Shown here: piece after piece, positions 34,337-43,291 of the stretch
Layout: each line of letters begins with the position of its first letter
Position numbering within the stretch: the stretch's first letter is position 1
Assembly: GCA_029762625.1 (NCBI GenBank)
Contig: JARVGI010000004.1
Coordinates: forward strand, 62,001-126,000
Length of the DNA stretch: 64,000 nt
Direction of reading: 5' to 3'
DNA from: Methanomicrobiaceae archaeon
Lineage (GTDB): Archaea > Halobacteriota > Methanomicrobia > Methanomicrobiales > Methanomicrobiaceae
Translations under genes and position numbers: made by a program
Notes under the pieces: generated by a model
Database searches by the model: none
The model's input: only the letters and a program-made list of their open reading frames with translations
Told to the model about the DNA's origin: nothing

Positions 34337-35080
34337 TTATTTAACAAGAGCTGAGGCAAGCAATATCGCATTCGCATAATTTGGTGAAGCGCGCGAGGTA
34401 TCAACAAATATTCTATCGATATTCACGACCGGGGCACCATGGCCCACCCCCCCGCCGAGAAAGACGAGGGTCCGGAATATCAGGTTCCCGCATATCCCGT
34501 CGGGTGCGATGATGATGCCGTGATCCCGCACGGCGTCCTCGATCAGGATCTCGGTATGATCGGCGCCCGCGAGGCGGGCGACGAGTTCAGCCTCGGCGAG
34601 CGTGGCATCGACCCGCTCGTGCCGTCCCACATCGCCCAAGCGTCCCCCGGAAAGGACCGCCGTGCCTTCATCGAGACCGAACCTGCGGGCAATGGCTCTC
34701 GATTTCTCTATCAGTGCCAGTTTATCGGAGATCGTCCACCCCTCGTCGACGCCGACCGGTGCGAGGAGAAACCGCGTCCCGGTCGCGGTTTCGAGAAGCG
34801 CCACGCGTTCGAGCCGTTCGACCCCCATCGCTTTTTTCAGGCGGGACAGGGTGGAACTCGCCGGCAGCGCACCGCGGACAGCTGCATCGATCGCTCCCGA
34901 TGCGAGGTCGGAGACGAGCGCCGCTTCGGGCTGACCGCTTTCCACCACGTCTGTGCCGGGGGGGAATGCAGCTCCGGTGCCGGGGGATGCGTAGCAGACG
35001 ACGGTGATATCCCCGGTCACTCCTTCGAGGGCCTCCGCAACCTTGCGGATCTCCGACCCGGCACCAATGCCGATCTTCAT
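34337..35080 (-). CDS. mtxX: Methanogenesis marker protein MtxX (marker 4)
   Basis: The 247-residue protein of the phosphotransacetylase-like fold is listed among methanogenesis markers as a putative methyltransferase-related protein. KIGIGAGSEIRKV at the start, RGALPASSTLSRLKKA, and GRLGDVGRHERVDATLAEAE with GIIIAPDGICGNLIFRTLVFLGGG are characteristic. Biochemical activity is unproved. The ATG at 35080 overlaps the stop of the marker 2 gene as ATGA, so the pair is translationally coupled; a GTG two codons upstream is less likely. Confidence 0.85.
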   Translation of the reverse strand: MKIGIGAGSEIRKVAEALEGVTGDITVVCYASPGTGAAFPPGTDVVESGQPEAALVSDLASGAIDAAVRGALPASSTLSRLKKAMGVERLERVALLETATGTRFLLAPVGVDEGWTISDKLALIEKSRAIARRFGLDEGTAVLSGGRLGDVGRHERVDATLAEAELVARLAGADHTEILIEDAVRDHGIIIAPDGICGNLIFRTLVFLGGGVGHGAPVVNIDRIFVDTSRASPNYANAILLASALVK

Positions 35081-36090
35081 TGACACTCTTCACTCTCGGC
35101 GCGAATGCGCATGATCCCCTCTTTTTTGAGGTCGAAGACCGAAGCCAGCTCCCCGTCGCGACGGATGGCGAGCGTCCGGGAATCGTCCACCACGCCGATA
35201 TCGGCGGCGCTCATCCCCACCGCTTCAAACCGCCTGCATACCTCCGCGACGTCCGGTTCCGCGGCGGTCAGGACAAATCCCATGCCGGGATACATCCTCA
35301 CCCAGTGCTCGAAGGTGATACCGAGGGCGTCCAGGTCCGGCGCGGGTATCCCGTCGAGGTCGACCACCGCTCCTTTTTCGCTCACCTCAAGGAGCATGCC
35401 CAGCGTCCCGATGACGCCGGGATTGCTGATGTCTTTGCCGGCACTGACAAGACCGCCCCGCCCAAGGTCCTGCAGGACCGCAATCTGGGACCGCACTGTA
35501 GCAGGGGATTTCATGGTGACCGAATCCCAGTTGAGAATGCATGAGGGGTGCACCCTGCCATCGAGATCGATTGCGGCGATAATGCGGTCGCCCGTCCGTG
35601 CGGTGTGGGAAAAAATCGCGTGATCCATTTTGACAATCCCGAGGATCGCGACATCGATAACATTATACGGCGTATCGGGGTGGAGGTGGCCGCCGACGAT
35701 GGGCACGCCGAACTGCCGCGATGCATCGATCATCCCCCGGGACACGTCCCTGCAGATTGTTTCATTGTTGATGGAGAGCACATCGACCATGGCAAGCGGT
35801 TTCCCGCCCATGGCCGCAATATCGTGGATATTGACCAGTACAGAGCAATACCCGGCCCAGTAGGGGTCAGCTTCCATGAGTTTGCTCCAGATGCCATCTG
35901 CGGCGAGCAATAGACCCTCGTCGTTATTCCTGATCAGTGCTGCATCTTCTCCGAAAGAGGCGACCACATCGACATCGGGGACATCGATGCGGAGGGATTT
36001 GATGATATCCCCGATTGCACGCTTCCGCGTGACACCCGGGTACTCCCTGACAGCCTTTGCGATCGCCTCGGTGGACCATTCATTCACCAC
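35077..36090 (-). CDS. Methanogenesis marker 2 protein (AIR-synthase-like)
   Basis: The 337-residue protein has the PurM/SelD/ThiL fold: ASFGEDAALI (ATP-site start), VNIHDIAAMGGKPLAMVDVLS, VPIVGGHLHPDTPYN and GMGFVLTAAEPD. It occurs only in methanogens and relatives and is thought to act in making or modifying a methanogenesis cofactor; the exact step is not settled. The start is GTG (36090 or the adjacent GTG at 36087). It is divergent from rfcL across 122 bases that hold AT-rich promoter elements near 36128-36140. Confidence 0.87.
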   Translation of the reverse strand: MVNEWSTEAIAKAVREYPGVTRKRAIGDIIKSLRIDVPDVDVVASFGEDAALIRNNDEGLLLAADGIWSKLMEADPYWAGYCSVLVNIHDIAAMGGKPLAMVDVLSINNETICRDVSRGMIDASRQFGVPIVGGHLHPDTPYNVIDVAILGIVKMDHAIFSHTARTGDRIIAAIDLDGRVHPSCILNWDSVTMKSPATVRSQIAVLQDLGRGGLVSAGKDISNPGVIGTLGMLLEVSEKGAVVDLDGIPAPDLDALGITFEHWVRMYPGMGFVLTAAEPDVAEVCRRFEAVGMSAADIGVVDDSRTLAIRRDGELASVFDLKKEGIMRIRAESEECQ

Positions 36091-36212
36091 AATAACACCG
36101 TAACAAAGTCGTTCTTATGGTATTCTCCTGCATAAAAGATAATGTATTTGATGTGGGATGGAGCAAATTCATCTCTACCACTCAATTTTTCTGGCACCGG
36201 GGAGAATGGTAC

Positions 36213-37580
36213 ATGATGGACTGGGCTGAGAAGTACAGGCCACAGCACCTGCAGGACATCGTCGGCAACACCACTGCAGTGCGTGAAATGGCGGAATGGG
36301 CGCGTACCTGGACGAGGGATGCAAAGCCGCTGATCCTGTACGGAAAGCCGGGCATCGGAAAGACGACGGCCGCGTACGCACTCGCCAACGACATGCAGTG
36401 GGAGGTCGTGGAAATGAATGCCAGCGACCAGAGGACCAGGGCAATCATCGAGCGGATCGCCGGCAGCAGCAGCACCACGGCGAGCCTGACCGGGGCCCGG
36501 CGCAAGCTGATCATCCTCGACGAGGCGGACAATCTCCACGGGTCGGCTGACCGGGGCGGGGCGCGTGCGATCATCGACCTGATCAACAACAGCCGCCAGC
36601 CCATACTCCTCATCGCCAACGATCTCTACGGGATCCCCAAAGAGCTGAAAAAACTCTGCGAACCTATCCAGTTCCGTGCACTGCAGGCACGCTCCATCGT
36701 CCCCCGTCTCCGCCACATCTGTGCCGCGGAAGATATCCGGTGCGATGACGACGCCGTGCTCGCCTCCATTGCAGAGGCCAGCGGCGGCGATATGCGGGCG
36801 GCCATCAACATGCTCTGTGCGGCAGGGATCGGGTCTCCCGTGCTGACGGAGAGGGATGTGGCGACCGGCCAGAAAGATGAGCGGTCGACCATTTTTGACC
36901 TTATCAGCGGCATTTTCCGGGGAAAACAGGATGCCGGGCTCATGCAGCTCTCCCGGGAGGTCTCCGACACCCCGGACACCGTTGAGCAGTGGATCGGCGC
37001 GAATCTGCGCCATATCGGGGACCTGCGCTCGAGGGCCGAGGCGTACCGCTGGCTCGCACGAGCCGACGAGTTCGTCGGGTTGACGTACCGCAGGCAGTAC
37101 TATACGCTGTGGCGGTATGCCACCGCACTGATGCTCCTCGGCACGGCATCCGCCGCGGGTGGGGGCGGGCTGAAAGGGCGGATCGCTCCCCCCTCCCGGT
37201 GGCAGTCGATGGCGGGGGGACGGCGGCAGAAGATGATCCGGACGTCGGTGCTCACCAAGCTCTCCTCCCGCTTGCACATCCCCCAGACGACGCTGCGCGA
37301 GGACTTTCTCACGCCTATCTCCCTGATGGTCGACGGCGATCCCGAATATTTCGTCGAGCACCTCGACCTCGACCAGGAGGAGCTGAACTTCTTTCTCCAC
37401 GACAGGGAACGGGCGAAATCCATCATCACAGCGATGGCAAAGAGCAAGCGGGAGATGGAAAAACGGAGCAAAACGAGCACCGCCGCACAGGAGGTCGAAC
37501 AAGACCCGGTCGACGCTGAGGAGAAGGAAAAGCCCGCCGCCGCGAGAGAGAATCAGGCGACCCTTTTCGACGGGTTCTGA
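36213..37580 (+). CDS. rfcL: Replication factor C, large subunit
   Basis: The 455-residue clamp-loader subunit opens the PCNA ring on primed DNA with the small RFC subunits. [17 protein letters not shown] starts the AAA+ domain; Walker [10 protein letters not shown] (44-52), Walker B LDEADN (about 102-107), then the collar. The acidic, Ala-rich C-terminal tail ends NQATLFDGF, a PIP-box-like PCNA contact. ATG-ATG at 36213 follows GGGGAG. The last 28 bases overlap the convergent UPF0146 gene. Confidence 0.95.
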   Translation: MMDWAEKYRPQHLQDIVGNTTAVREMAEWARTWTRDAKPLILYGKPGIGKTTAAYALANDMQWEVVEMNASDQRTRAIIERIAGSSSTTASLTGARRKLIILDEADNLHGSADRGGARAIIDLINNSRQPILLIANDLYGIPKELKKLCEPIQFRALQARSIVPRLRHICAAEDIRCDDDAVLASIAEASGGDMRAAINMLCAAGIGSPVLTERDVATGQKDERSTIFDLISGIFRGKQDAGLMQLSREVSDTPDTVEQWIGANLRHIGDLRSRAEAYRWLARADEFVGLTYRRQYYTLWRYATALMLLGTASAAGGGGLKGRIAPPSRWQSMAGGRRQKMIRTSVLTKLSSRLHIPQTTLREDFLTPISLMVDGDPEYFVEHLDLDQEELNFFLHDRERAKSIITAMAKSKREMEKRSKTSTAAQEVEQDPVDAEEKEKPAAARENQATLFDGF

Positions 37581-37975
37581 CCGCGCACATAGCGGTGCAG
37601 GACGACACCGCAGTCGATGATCTCCCCGCCGTGTTCGTAGATCTCGTTGCCGAGATGGTAGACCAGCAGGTCGGCACCACACCGGCGGGCGAGGGCGATC
37701 ATCGGGGGGATCATTTCCACGCCCGGGCGGATGGCATAGAGGAGATCCGCCCCCCGGTAGAGGTCGAGCGCGGGGCAAAAGACATCATCGCATGCGCAGG
37801 CAATCCCTGCGGCAGAAGGGATCGCCCTGATGTCGGTGCAGCGCACCTCCAGTCCGGCGTCGGCAAGCGCCCGCGCCACGGCGGTGTTTGCACCCACACC
37901 GATTTCGATCGCACAGCGGTATCGGGCGGCGATATAACGGGCAATCACTCCTTCAATATGTTTATAGCCACCCAT
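37553..37975 (-). CDS. UPF0146 family protein (SAM-methyltransferase-like)
   Basis: The 140-residue archaeal protein of unknown role has a Rossmann-like start ([21 protein letters not shown], then [10 protein letters not shown]) resembling SAM-dependent methyltransferases, and continues [27 protein letters not shown]. It is too short to hold a usual target domain. Start at ATG 37975 (a GTG one codon upstream is possible). It converges on rfcL with overlapping ends and is divergent from the archaemetzincin gene. Confidence 0.87.
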   Translation of the reverse strand: MGGYKHIEGVIARYIAARYRCAIEIGVGANTAVARALADAGLEVRCTDIRAIPSAAGIACACDDVFCPALDLYRGADLLYAIRPGVEMIPPMIALARRCGADLLVYHLGNEIYEHGGEIIDCGVVLHRYVRGQNPSKRVA

Positions 37976-37993
37976 CACTGATAATTATGGGAA

Positions 37994-38548
37994 ATGCATA
38001 TCAAAGTTTTTTGGGATCCGCAGTCGCCGGAGGGCCTGCAGCTCCCCGTCGCCCGGATGCTCTCCCAGATCCTCGACCTCCCCGTCGAGGTCGAGGAGAG
38101 CCTCTTTCTTCTCCGGGGATTTGATCACGGGCGAAACCAGTACAACGCACAGTCAATCCTCGATTCTCTCCAGGACGTCTATACCCGCCAGAACGGCACC
38201 TATCTACCCGTACTGCTCGTCGTCCCGCACGACCTGTTCATCCCGGGCCTCGATTTTGTCTTCGGCCTTGCCCGCCAGCGGATCAACGCGAGCATTGTGT
38301 CCACCGCCCGCCTGACCAACGGCTACTACGGGCGGCACCATTCGGACGACGACGTGATGGACCGGCTCGTGAAGGAGGGGGCACACGAGATCGGTCATCT
38401 CTTCGGGCTCGGCCATTGCAGCGACCCCGAATGCATCATGTTCATGCCGCAGACGCTCGACGACCTCGACCGGAAAAAGAAAGACCTCTGCAGCGCGTGC
38501 AGGGCGCAGCTCCGGGCCGTTCCAGGAGAGGAGGAGTCCGGCTCCTGA
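37994..38548 (+). CDS. amzA: Archaemetzincin-like zinc metalloprotease
   Basis: The 184-residue peptidase shows the metzincin zinc motif HEIGHLFGLGHC (131-142) with the Met-turn CIMFM and the extra cysteines C142, C147, C166 and C169 that form a second zinc site, as in archaemetzincins. It is cytoplasmic (no signal peptide); the substrates are unknown. It starts 18 bases from the divergent UPF0146 gene, so their promoters overlap. Confidence 0.93.
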   Translation: MHIKVFWDPQSPEGLQLPVARMLSQILDLPVEVEESLFLLRGFDHGRNQYNAQSILDSLQDVYTRQNGTYLPVLLVVPHDLFIPGLDFVFGLARQRINASIVSTARLTNGYYGRHHSDDDVMDRLVKEGAHEIGHLFGLGHCSDPECIMFMPQTLDDLDRKKKDLCSACRAQLRAVPGEEESGS

Positions 38549-38823
38549 ACGGAGGGGCCTGCTCCTGCCAGCCTTCGCCGCTGTTTTTGGGAGGAGACGG
38601 TCGGGCGCATTGCTGCACGGAGAGAATCTGCGAAGGCATGCCGGCAGACCGATCCCATGACGCCGGGCCAGGCCCTCCCGGATCCGGGTGCCTCACCTGT
38701 AGTGCCGGCGCTCCTCCCGCATGGCACCACACCCCGCCGCCCGTTCCGCCGGGAGGCCCTCGAATACAAGAAAATTGGAGGCAAAGCAATTTATTTTTTC
38801 ATAGCCAACCTTTCAGGCACAGT

Positions 38824-39777
38824 ATGATTACCCGCAGACACTGGATAGTGCTGGCCTTCCTCGCCGGCCTGCTGTTCCTCAGCATTTTTGCCACCGTCAC
38901 GATGGGCTCGACCAGGGTGGCCCTCGATACGATCCTCTCCGATCCCACGGCAACGCTCATCATCTTCGAACTGCGGCTGCCCCGCGTCATCGCGGCGGTC
39001 CTGGTCGGGTTCGGCCTTGCCGTGGCGGGCACGGCGATGCAGGGCCTCTTTAAGAACCCGATGGCGGACCCCTACATCCTCGGCACCTCCTCGGGAGGCG
39101 CCCTCGCCGCCGTGTTCTCCCTCGTCTTCCTCGGTGGACACGGGCAGACCCTGCTGGCGTTCATCGGCGCCACGATGGCCACCTTCCTCGTCTACACGGT
39201 CGCCCGCCAGCGGGGGAGGGCGCCGGTGGAGACGCTGCTGCTGTCGGGCATCGCGGTCTCGCTGCTGCTCTCCGCCATCCTCACCCTGATCATGTGGACC
39301 GCGGGAGAGAACGTCCACCGGATCTTTGCGTGGCTCTGGGGCGGGTTTCCCCTCGCCTCGTGGGGTGACGTAGGAGTCGCCTCCCTCATCCTGGTCGGGT
39401 GCGCGATCATCTTCGTGTACGCACGCGATCTCAATGTCCTCGCCCTCGGCGAAGAGGAAGCGACGCATCTCGGGGTGAACGTCGAGCGGTTCAAGCAGAT
39501 GCTGTTGTGCGTCAGTTCGTTCATCACCGCCCTCGCCGTCTCCATCTCGGGGATCATCGGCTTTATCGGGCTGATCACGCCGCACGTGATGCGCCTGATC
39601 GTCGGGCCCGACCACCGCATCCTCATCCCCGCATCGATGATCGCCGGGGGGCTGATCCTGCTGTGGTCCGACACCATGGTACGCACCTTCACCAGCGAAA
39701 TGCCGGTGGGCGTGCTCACCGCGTTCCTGGGGGCGCCCTTCTTTGTCTACCTGCTCAGAACGAGGATGAAGGCATGA
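38824..39777 (+). CDS. btuC: Corrinoid/iron-siderophore type ABC permease (BtuC/FecCD)
   Basis: The 317-residue integral membrane permease of the FecCD family has about nine to ten helices. LRLPRVIAAVLVGFGLAVAGTAMQGLFKNPMADPYILG and LITPHVMRLIVGPDHR are diagnostic. Fusion of the next ATPase gene to an archaeal cobalamin-type tail favours corrinoid import, but haem or ferric siderophores stay possible. ATG 38824 gives a correct N-terminus; in-frame sequence before it is not conserved. The 275 bases upstream of it hold no recognised gene or riboswitch. The stop overlaps btuD in ATGA. Confidence 0.9.
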   Translation: MITRRHWIVLAFLAGLLFLSIFATVTMGSTRVALDTILSDPTATLIIFELRLPRVIAAVLVGFGLAVAGTAMQGLFKNPMADPYILGTSSGGALAAVFSLVFLGGHGQTLLAFIGATMATFLVYTVARQRGRAPVETLLLSGIAVSLLLSAILTLIMWTAGENVHRIFAWLWGGFPLASWGDVGVASLILVGCAIIFVYARDLNVLALGEEEATHLGVNVERFKQMLLCVSSFITALAVSISGIIGFIGLITPHVMRLIVGPDHRILIPASMIAGGLILLWSDTMVRTFTSEMPVGVLTAFLGAPFFVYLLRTRMKA

Positions 39778-41045
39778 TCCGCGTCGACCATATCGATATC
39801 AGTTACGACGGCGCAACAAAGATACTCGCAGAGCTCTCGTTTTCCGTCGAGCGGGGGGCGTTCATCGGCATTATCGGCCCGAACGGCTCAGGCAAGACGA
39901 CGCTGCTCAAGACCATCAGCCGCATCCTCTCGCCCATGAGCGGCGCGGTGCGCATCGACGGGCGGGAGCTCGCCTCCATCCCGTACCGCGACCTCGCCCG
40001 GACCCTCGGGGTCGTGCCGCAGGAGACGGCAATTAATTTCGATTTCACGGTGATGGATGTGGTGCTGATGGGACGGCACCCCTACATCGACCGCCTTGCG
40101 TCGGAGTCGAAAGAGGACATCGCCATTGCCCGGCGCGCGATGGCGATGACCGGGACCGAGCAGTTCCGCGACCGGTCCATCAACGAGATAAGCGGCGGGG
40201 AGCGCCAGCGGGTCATCATCGCCCGGGCGCTGGCGCAGGAGCCGAAGGTGCTGCTGCTCGATGAGCCCACCTCGCACCTGGATATCAGCCACCAGATCGA
40301 GATCCTCAACATCTTCAAGAATCTCGAAGGAGAGGTCACCACCATCGGGGTGTTCCACGACCTCAACCTCGCCGCCCACTACTGCGATACCCTGATCCTC
40401 CTGGACCGGGGGGAGATCCAGGCTCTGGGGAGCCCTGCGGAGGTGCTCACCCGCGACCATCTCAGGCGCATCTTTCATATCAACGCCACGGTCAAGAAGA
40501 GCCCGCGCACCGGAAAGCCCTACATCATCCCCATCATCGAGGAGGATGTGCTGCTCACAGGGGCCCTGCGCATCCACCTCATCTGCGGGGGCGGGACGGG
40601 ATCGGACCTGATGCACGAGCTCCACCAGCAGGGGTATGCCCTTACCGCCGGCGTGCTCTGCATCAACGATTCAGACTACGAGACCGCAGCAGAGCTCGGT
40701 ATCCCCTGCATCACGGAGCCCCCGTTCGGCGCGATTCGGCCGGATTCACTGCATGAACTCGAGACGATGCTGGGGTGCGCGGATGCCGTTCTCGTGACCG
40801 ACATGCCCGTCGGCAGGGGCAACCTTGACAATATCCGGATACTGGAGCGGTACTGTGCTACCCCTATCGTTCTCTTTGCGCGCAGCGATGCAGCCGGACC
40901 CGGCCGTGATTTCACCGGGGGAGAGGCGGAGCGGCTGTTTGCACTGCTGAAAGCTCGCGGGGCGGCGACGGTCGACGGTCATCAGGATCTGCGGAACACA
41001 TTGCAGGATCTGGAACGCCGGGGCGATCCGGCGGAGCAGGGCTGA
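39774..41045 (+). CDS. btuD: Corrinoid ABC transporter ATPase (BtuD) with C-terminal extension
   Basis: The 423-residue protein has a complete ATPase domain in the first 255: Walker A GPNGSGKTT (35-43), signature ISGGERQR (139-146), Walker B LLLDEPTSHLD (160-170), switch His in VFHDLN. After a linker, residues about 262-423 form a second alpha/beta domain (GALRIHLICGGGTGSDLMHEL) present in archaeal cobalamin-type ATPases. Its role is unknown and it may sense nucleotide or corrinoid. It overlaps btuC; the binding protein gene is 6.5 kb downstream at 47534. Confidence 0.9.
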   Translation: MIRVDHIDISYDGATKILAELSFSVERGAFIGIIGPNGSGKTTLLKTISRILSPMSGAVRIDGRELASIPYRDLARTLGVVPQETAINFDFTVMDVVLMGRHPYIDRLASESKEDIAIARRAMAMTGTEQFRDRSINEISGGERQRVIIARALAQEPKVLLLDEPTSHLDISHQIEILNIFKNLEGEVTTIGVFHDLNLAAHYCDTLILLDRGEIQALGSPAEVLTRDHLRRIFHINATVKKSPRTGKPYIIPIIEEDVLLTGALRIHLICGGGTGSDLMHELHQQGYALTAGVLCINDSDYETAAELGIPCITEPPFGAIRPDSLHELETMLGCADAVLVTDMPVGRGNLDNIRILERYCATPIVLFARSDAAGPGRDFTGGEAERLFALLKARGAATVDGHQDLRNTLQDLERRGDPAEQG

Positions 41046-41189
41046 CCTGCCACAGGGTCCGGCACCGTTCGGCCGCCGATACCATAGAAGAAGCCTGCGC
41101 AGACCCGCACCGGCCGTCACTATCACGAACGGTCATCCGGGCAGCGGGGCGAAGACGGGGGCACCCGGCAGATCGCCGGATCCCTGACG

Positions 41190-41555
41190 TCAGGATTTAT
41201 CGGCCCCATCGCCTTCCTGCTCGCCCCGGTCGCGCATCATGTGCACGCGTCCCGCCACCCGTGATACGGGGAGGACGAACGCAATTCCCCTGCCGGGGAG
41301 GTGCAGTTCCACGGCATCGGAAATTGCACTCAGCACGCGGTCCGTCTGAGACGGGTCCAGCACAATCAGGACGATCTCCTTTTCCGGCTCAATAGGGACG
41401 CCGAAAAACGACTGTTTTTCATGGATCCCGGTGCCGCGCCCCATCAGGATGGTGCCCCCTTCGGCACCTGCCTCGCGCGACGCCCGGATCACCCGTTCTG
41501 CCCAGCCTTTATTCACGATAGTGACAATAAGCTCTTTACAGCCTTCACAGATCAT
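41190..41555 (-). CDS. PII-like nitrogen regulatory family protein
   Basis: The 121-residue protein has a PII fold (VTIVNKGWAERVIRASREAGAEGGTILMGRGTG, IEPEKEIVLIVL) with a shortened T-loop and an extra hydrophilic tail. It lacks the Tyr/Ser modification site of classical GlnB/GlnK, so it is a divergent PII that may bind nucleotide. It is last in the unit DUF1538-DUF1538-PII and overlaps the preceding DUF1538 gene by ATGA, so it likely controls that putative transporter. Confidence 0.85.
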   Translation of the reverse strand: MICEGCKELIVTIVNKGWAERVIRASREAGAEGGTILMGRGTGIHEKQSFFGVPIEPEKEIVLIVLDPSQTDRVLSAISDAVELHLPGRGIAFVLPVSRVAGRVHMMRDRGEQEGDGADKS

Positions 41556-42283
41556 AGACGATTCTCCTTTTTTCGTTTGAACAGGATGCCGAGGATCAGC
41601 ACCGAAAGAATCGGTGCGAGCGCAATCAATGCGATGAGCCCGAACCCCTCCGTGAGCGGGTTTTTCCCTTCGAAGGATGCCGCCACCCCCACCGCAAGCG
41701 ACATCAGGAATGTCACTGCAATCGGCCCGGTCGCCACGCCGCCGGAATCAAACGCAATCGCAACGAAATCAGGGTCGGTGCACCGGGCGAGGACGATTGC
41801 CAGCAGGTAGCCTCCGACAAGAATGGGGAGGAAGGCAAACCCGTAGATGATGCGCGCCATGCCGAGGGCGACGGATGCGGCGACCCCGATCGACAGCGCG
41901 TACAGGATCAGGGATCCACGGACGGAGCCGCTCGACGAGTGTTCGATCTGGTCGCACAACACCCTGACCGCGGGTTCCGCATAGGTTGCCAGAAACCCCA
42001 GAAAGAACCCGAAGGGGACCAGCAGCCAAACCCGGTCGAGCGAGCCGAAATATGCACCGATTTCCTGTCCGGCCGGGATAAAAGCGATGCTGATGCCCTG
42101 AAAGAAGAGCACCATGCCCACCATGGTGATAAGGATCCCCTTGAAGAGCGCGACCACGTATTCGCGCGGCAGTTTGAGGGAATGGAGCTGGAATGCGACG
42201 AAGAAGATGACCAGCGGCGTGAGTGCCATGAGCACGTCGAGGATGATGTGATCCATTCCCTCGAGGATCCCGGGACCGATCAT
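41552..42283 (-). CDS. DUF1538 integral membrane protein (second copy)
   Basis: The 243-residue protein has about six to seven membrane helices. Family segments: GFFLGFLATYAEPAVRVLCDQIE and the repeat-like AIAFDSGGVATGPIAVTFLMSLAVGVAAS, which the upstream copy mirrors. The family is a putative transporter with unknown substrate, usually found as two halves in one polypeptide; here the halves are separate genes. Its start overlaps the upstream copy as ATGA. Confidence 0.87.
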   Translation of the reverse strand: MIGPGILEGMDHIILDVLMALTPLVIFFVAFQLHSLKLPREYVVALFKGILITMVGMVLFFQGISIAFIPAGQEIGAYFGSLDRVWLLVPFGFFLGFLATYAEPAVRVLCDQIEHSSSGSVRGSLILYALSIGVAASVALGMARIIYGFAFLPILVGGYLLAIVLARCTDPDFVAIAFDSGGVATGPIAVTFLMSLAVGVAASFEGKNPLTEGFGLIALIALAPILSVLILGILFKRKKENRL

Positions 42284-42978
42284 AGGGGCATGACCACCCC
42301 CAGCAGCATGACTCCCAGGATGGGGCCGATGGAGGCGAGCCCGATCAGCCCGAACCCTTCAGAAAGCGCGGAACGCCCTCCCATGACCGAGGTTACGCCG
42401 ATCCCCAGCGCGAGAATGAACGGGACGGTGATCGGCCCCGTGGTCACGCCGCCTGCATCGAAGGCGATCGGGAGAAATTCCGGCGACGTGAAGAACGAGA
42501 GCAGGATGATTGCGCCGTATCCCGCCGTGAAGAGGTACAGGATGGGCACCCGGTAGATGATGCGCAGCATGGCAGTCGCCACAAAGAACCCGACCCCGAC
42601 TGCGATCACGAGGACGAGGGGGGTCTGGGCGATGCTGCCGTTCGAGACAGTGTCGATCATCGTGGTCAGCACGCGGACATCTGGTTCGGCAACCGTGGTG
42701 AGCAGCCCGAAGAGAAAGGATACGACGAGAATGAGGAGGATCGAACCAGATTTCGGCAGCTCCGCACCGATCGCCTCCCCCATGGGCAGCAGGCCGACCC
42801 TGACGCCGATCAGAAAGAGGGCAATCCCGAAGACCATCATGACGGCCCCGATGAGGAACTGCAGAATGGCGGCAGTCGACGATCCCAGCAGGAATATCTG
42901 GACCAGCAGGATTACCAGCAGTATGGGCAGGATCGCCTGTGTAACTTCCCGAAAGGTGTGTTTGTAGTCATGCATCAT
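42280..42978 (-). CDS. DUF1538 integral membrane protein (first copy)
   Basis: The 232-residue partner protein is homologous to the copy at 41552-42283: FLFGLLTTVAEPDVRVLTTMIDTV and PIAFDAGGVTTGPITVPFILALGIGVTS align with the second copy. The acidic and Gly residues in the two half-motifs are conserved, so both halves probably form one transport path. It is first of the three-gene unit with the PII-like protein. Confidence 0.87.
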   Translation of the reverse strand: MMHDYKHTFREVTQAILPILLVILLVQIFLLGSSTAAILQFLIGAVMMVFGIALFLIGVRVGLLPMGEAIGAELPKSGSILLILVVSFLFGLLTTVAEPDVRVLTTMIDTVSNGSIAQTPLVLVIAVGVGFFVATAMLRIIYRVPILYLFTAGYGAIILLSFFTSPEFLPIAFDAGGVTTGPITVPFILALGIGVTSVMGGRSALSEGFGLIGLASIGPILGVMLLGVVMPL

Positions 42979-43291
42979 CGCAGATAACCCCGGAGATCTG
43001 ATCGACGGGGAACCGGCAGATTGTCAGTCGTTCTGGCAGGGTTCCGCGCCCGTTCTTCCTGCTAGATCATTCCTTCTCCATCTGCAAAAAGACCTTCTGC
43101 GCAGGCACGCCCTCCGATGGACCCGGGCGGCCGAAACCGCGACAACCCTTATCCCGAAGCCACAACCCGGCGAAATCCGGCCCGCCGGTCCCGGTCCCGC
43201 AGCGGCCCGTTTCCCGGTGCCCGGATCGGTCCCCTGTGCGCTGTATTGGCGGGCCGGGCAGCCCGCCGCATCGCCCGCAGTGTCCGGCGGA
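42979..43291. other. Intergenic stretch between the DUF1538 unit and the P-type ATPase
   Basis: About 310 bases with no supported gene. On the minus strand it is the 3' flank of the ATPase, with one GC-rich hairpin at 43248-43267, and the 5' flank of the DUF1538 unit. No strong TATA box is visible. Confidence 0.5.
43248..43267 (-). terminator. GC-rich hairpin after the P-type ATPase
   Basis: GGCGGGC (43248-43254) and GCCCGCC (43261-43267) form a perfect 7-bp stem with a 6-base loop 25 bases after the ATPase stop. No T-run follows, so termination is possible but unproved; it could also stabilise the message end. Confidence 0.35.

Noticed and set aside
36213-38548. Idea that amzA, UPF0146 and rfcL form a DNA-repair cluster
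   Set aside because: Orientation is convergent then divergent, with no shared transcript; proximity alone does not support it.
38549-38823. Possible cobalamin riboswitch before btuC
   Set aside because: I looked for the B12-box and the conserved core and found neither; such riboswitches are also not expected in this group.
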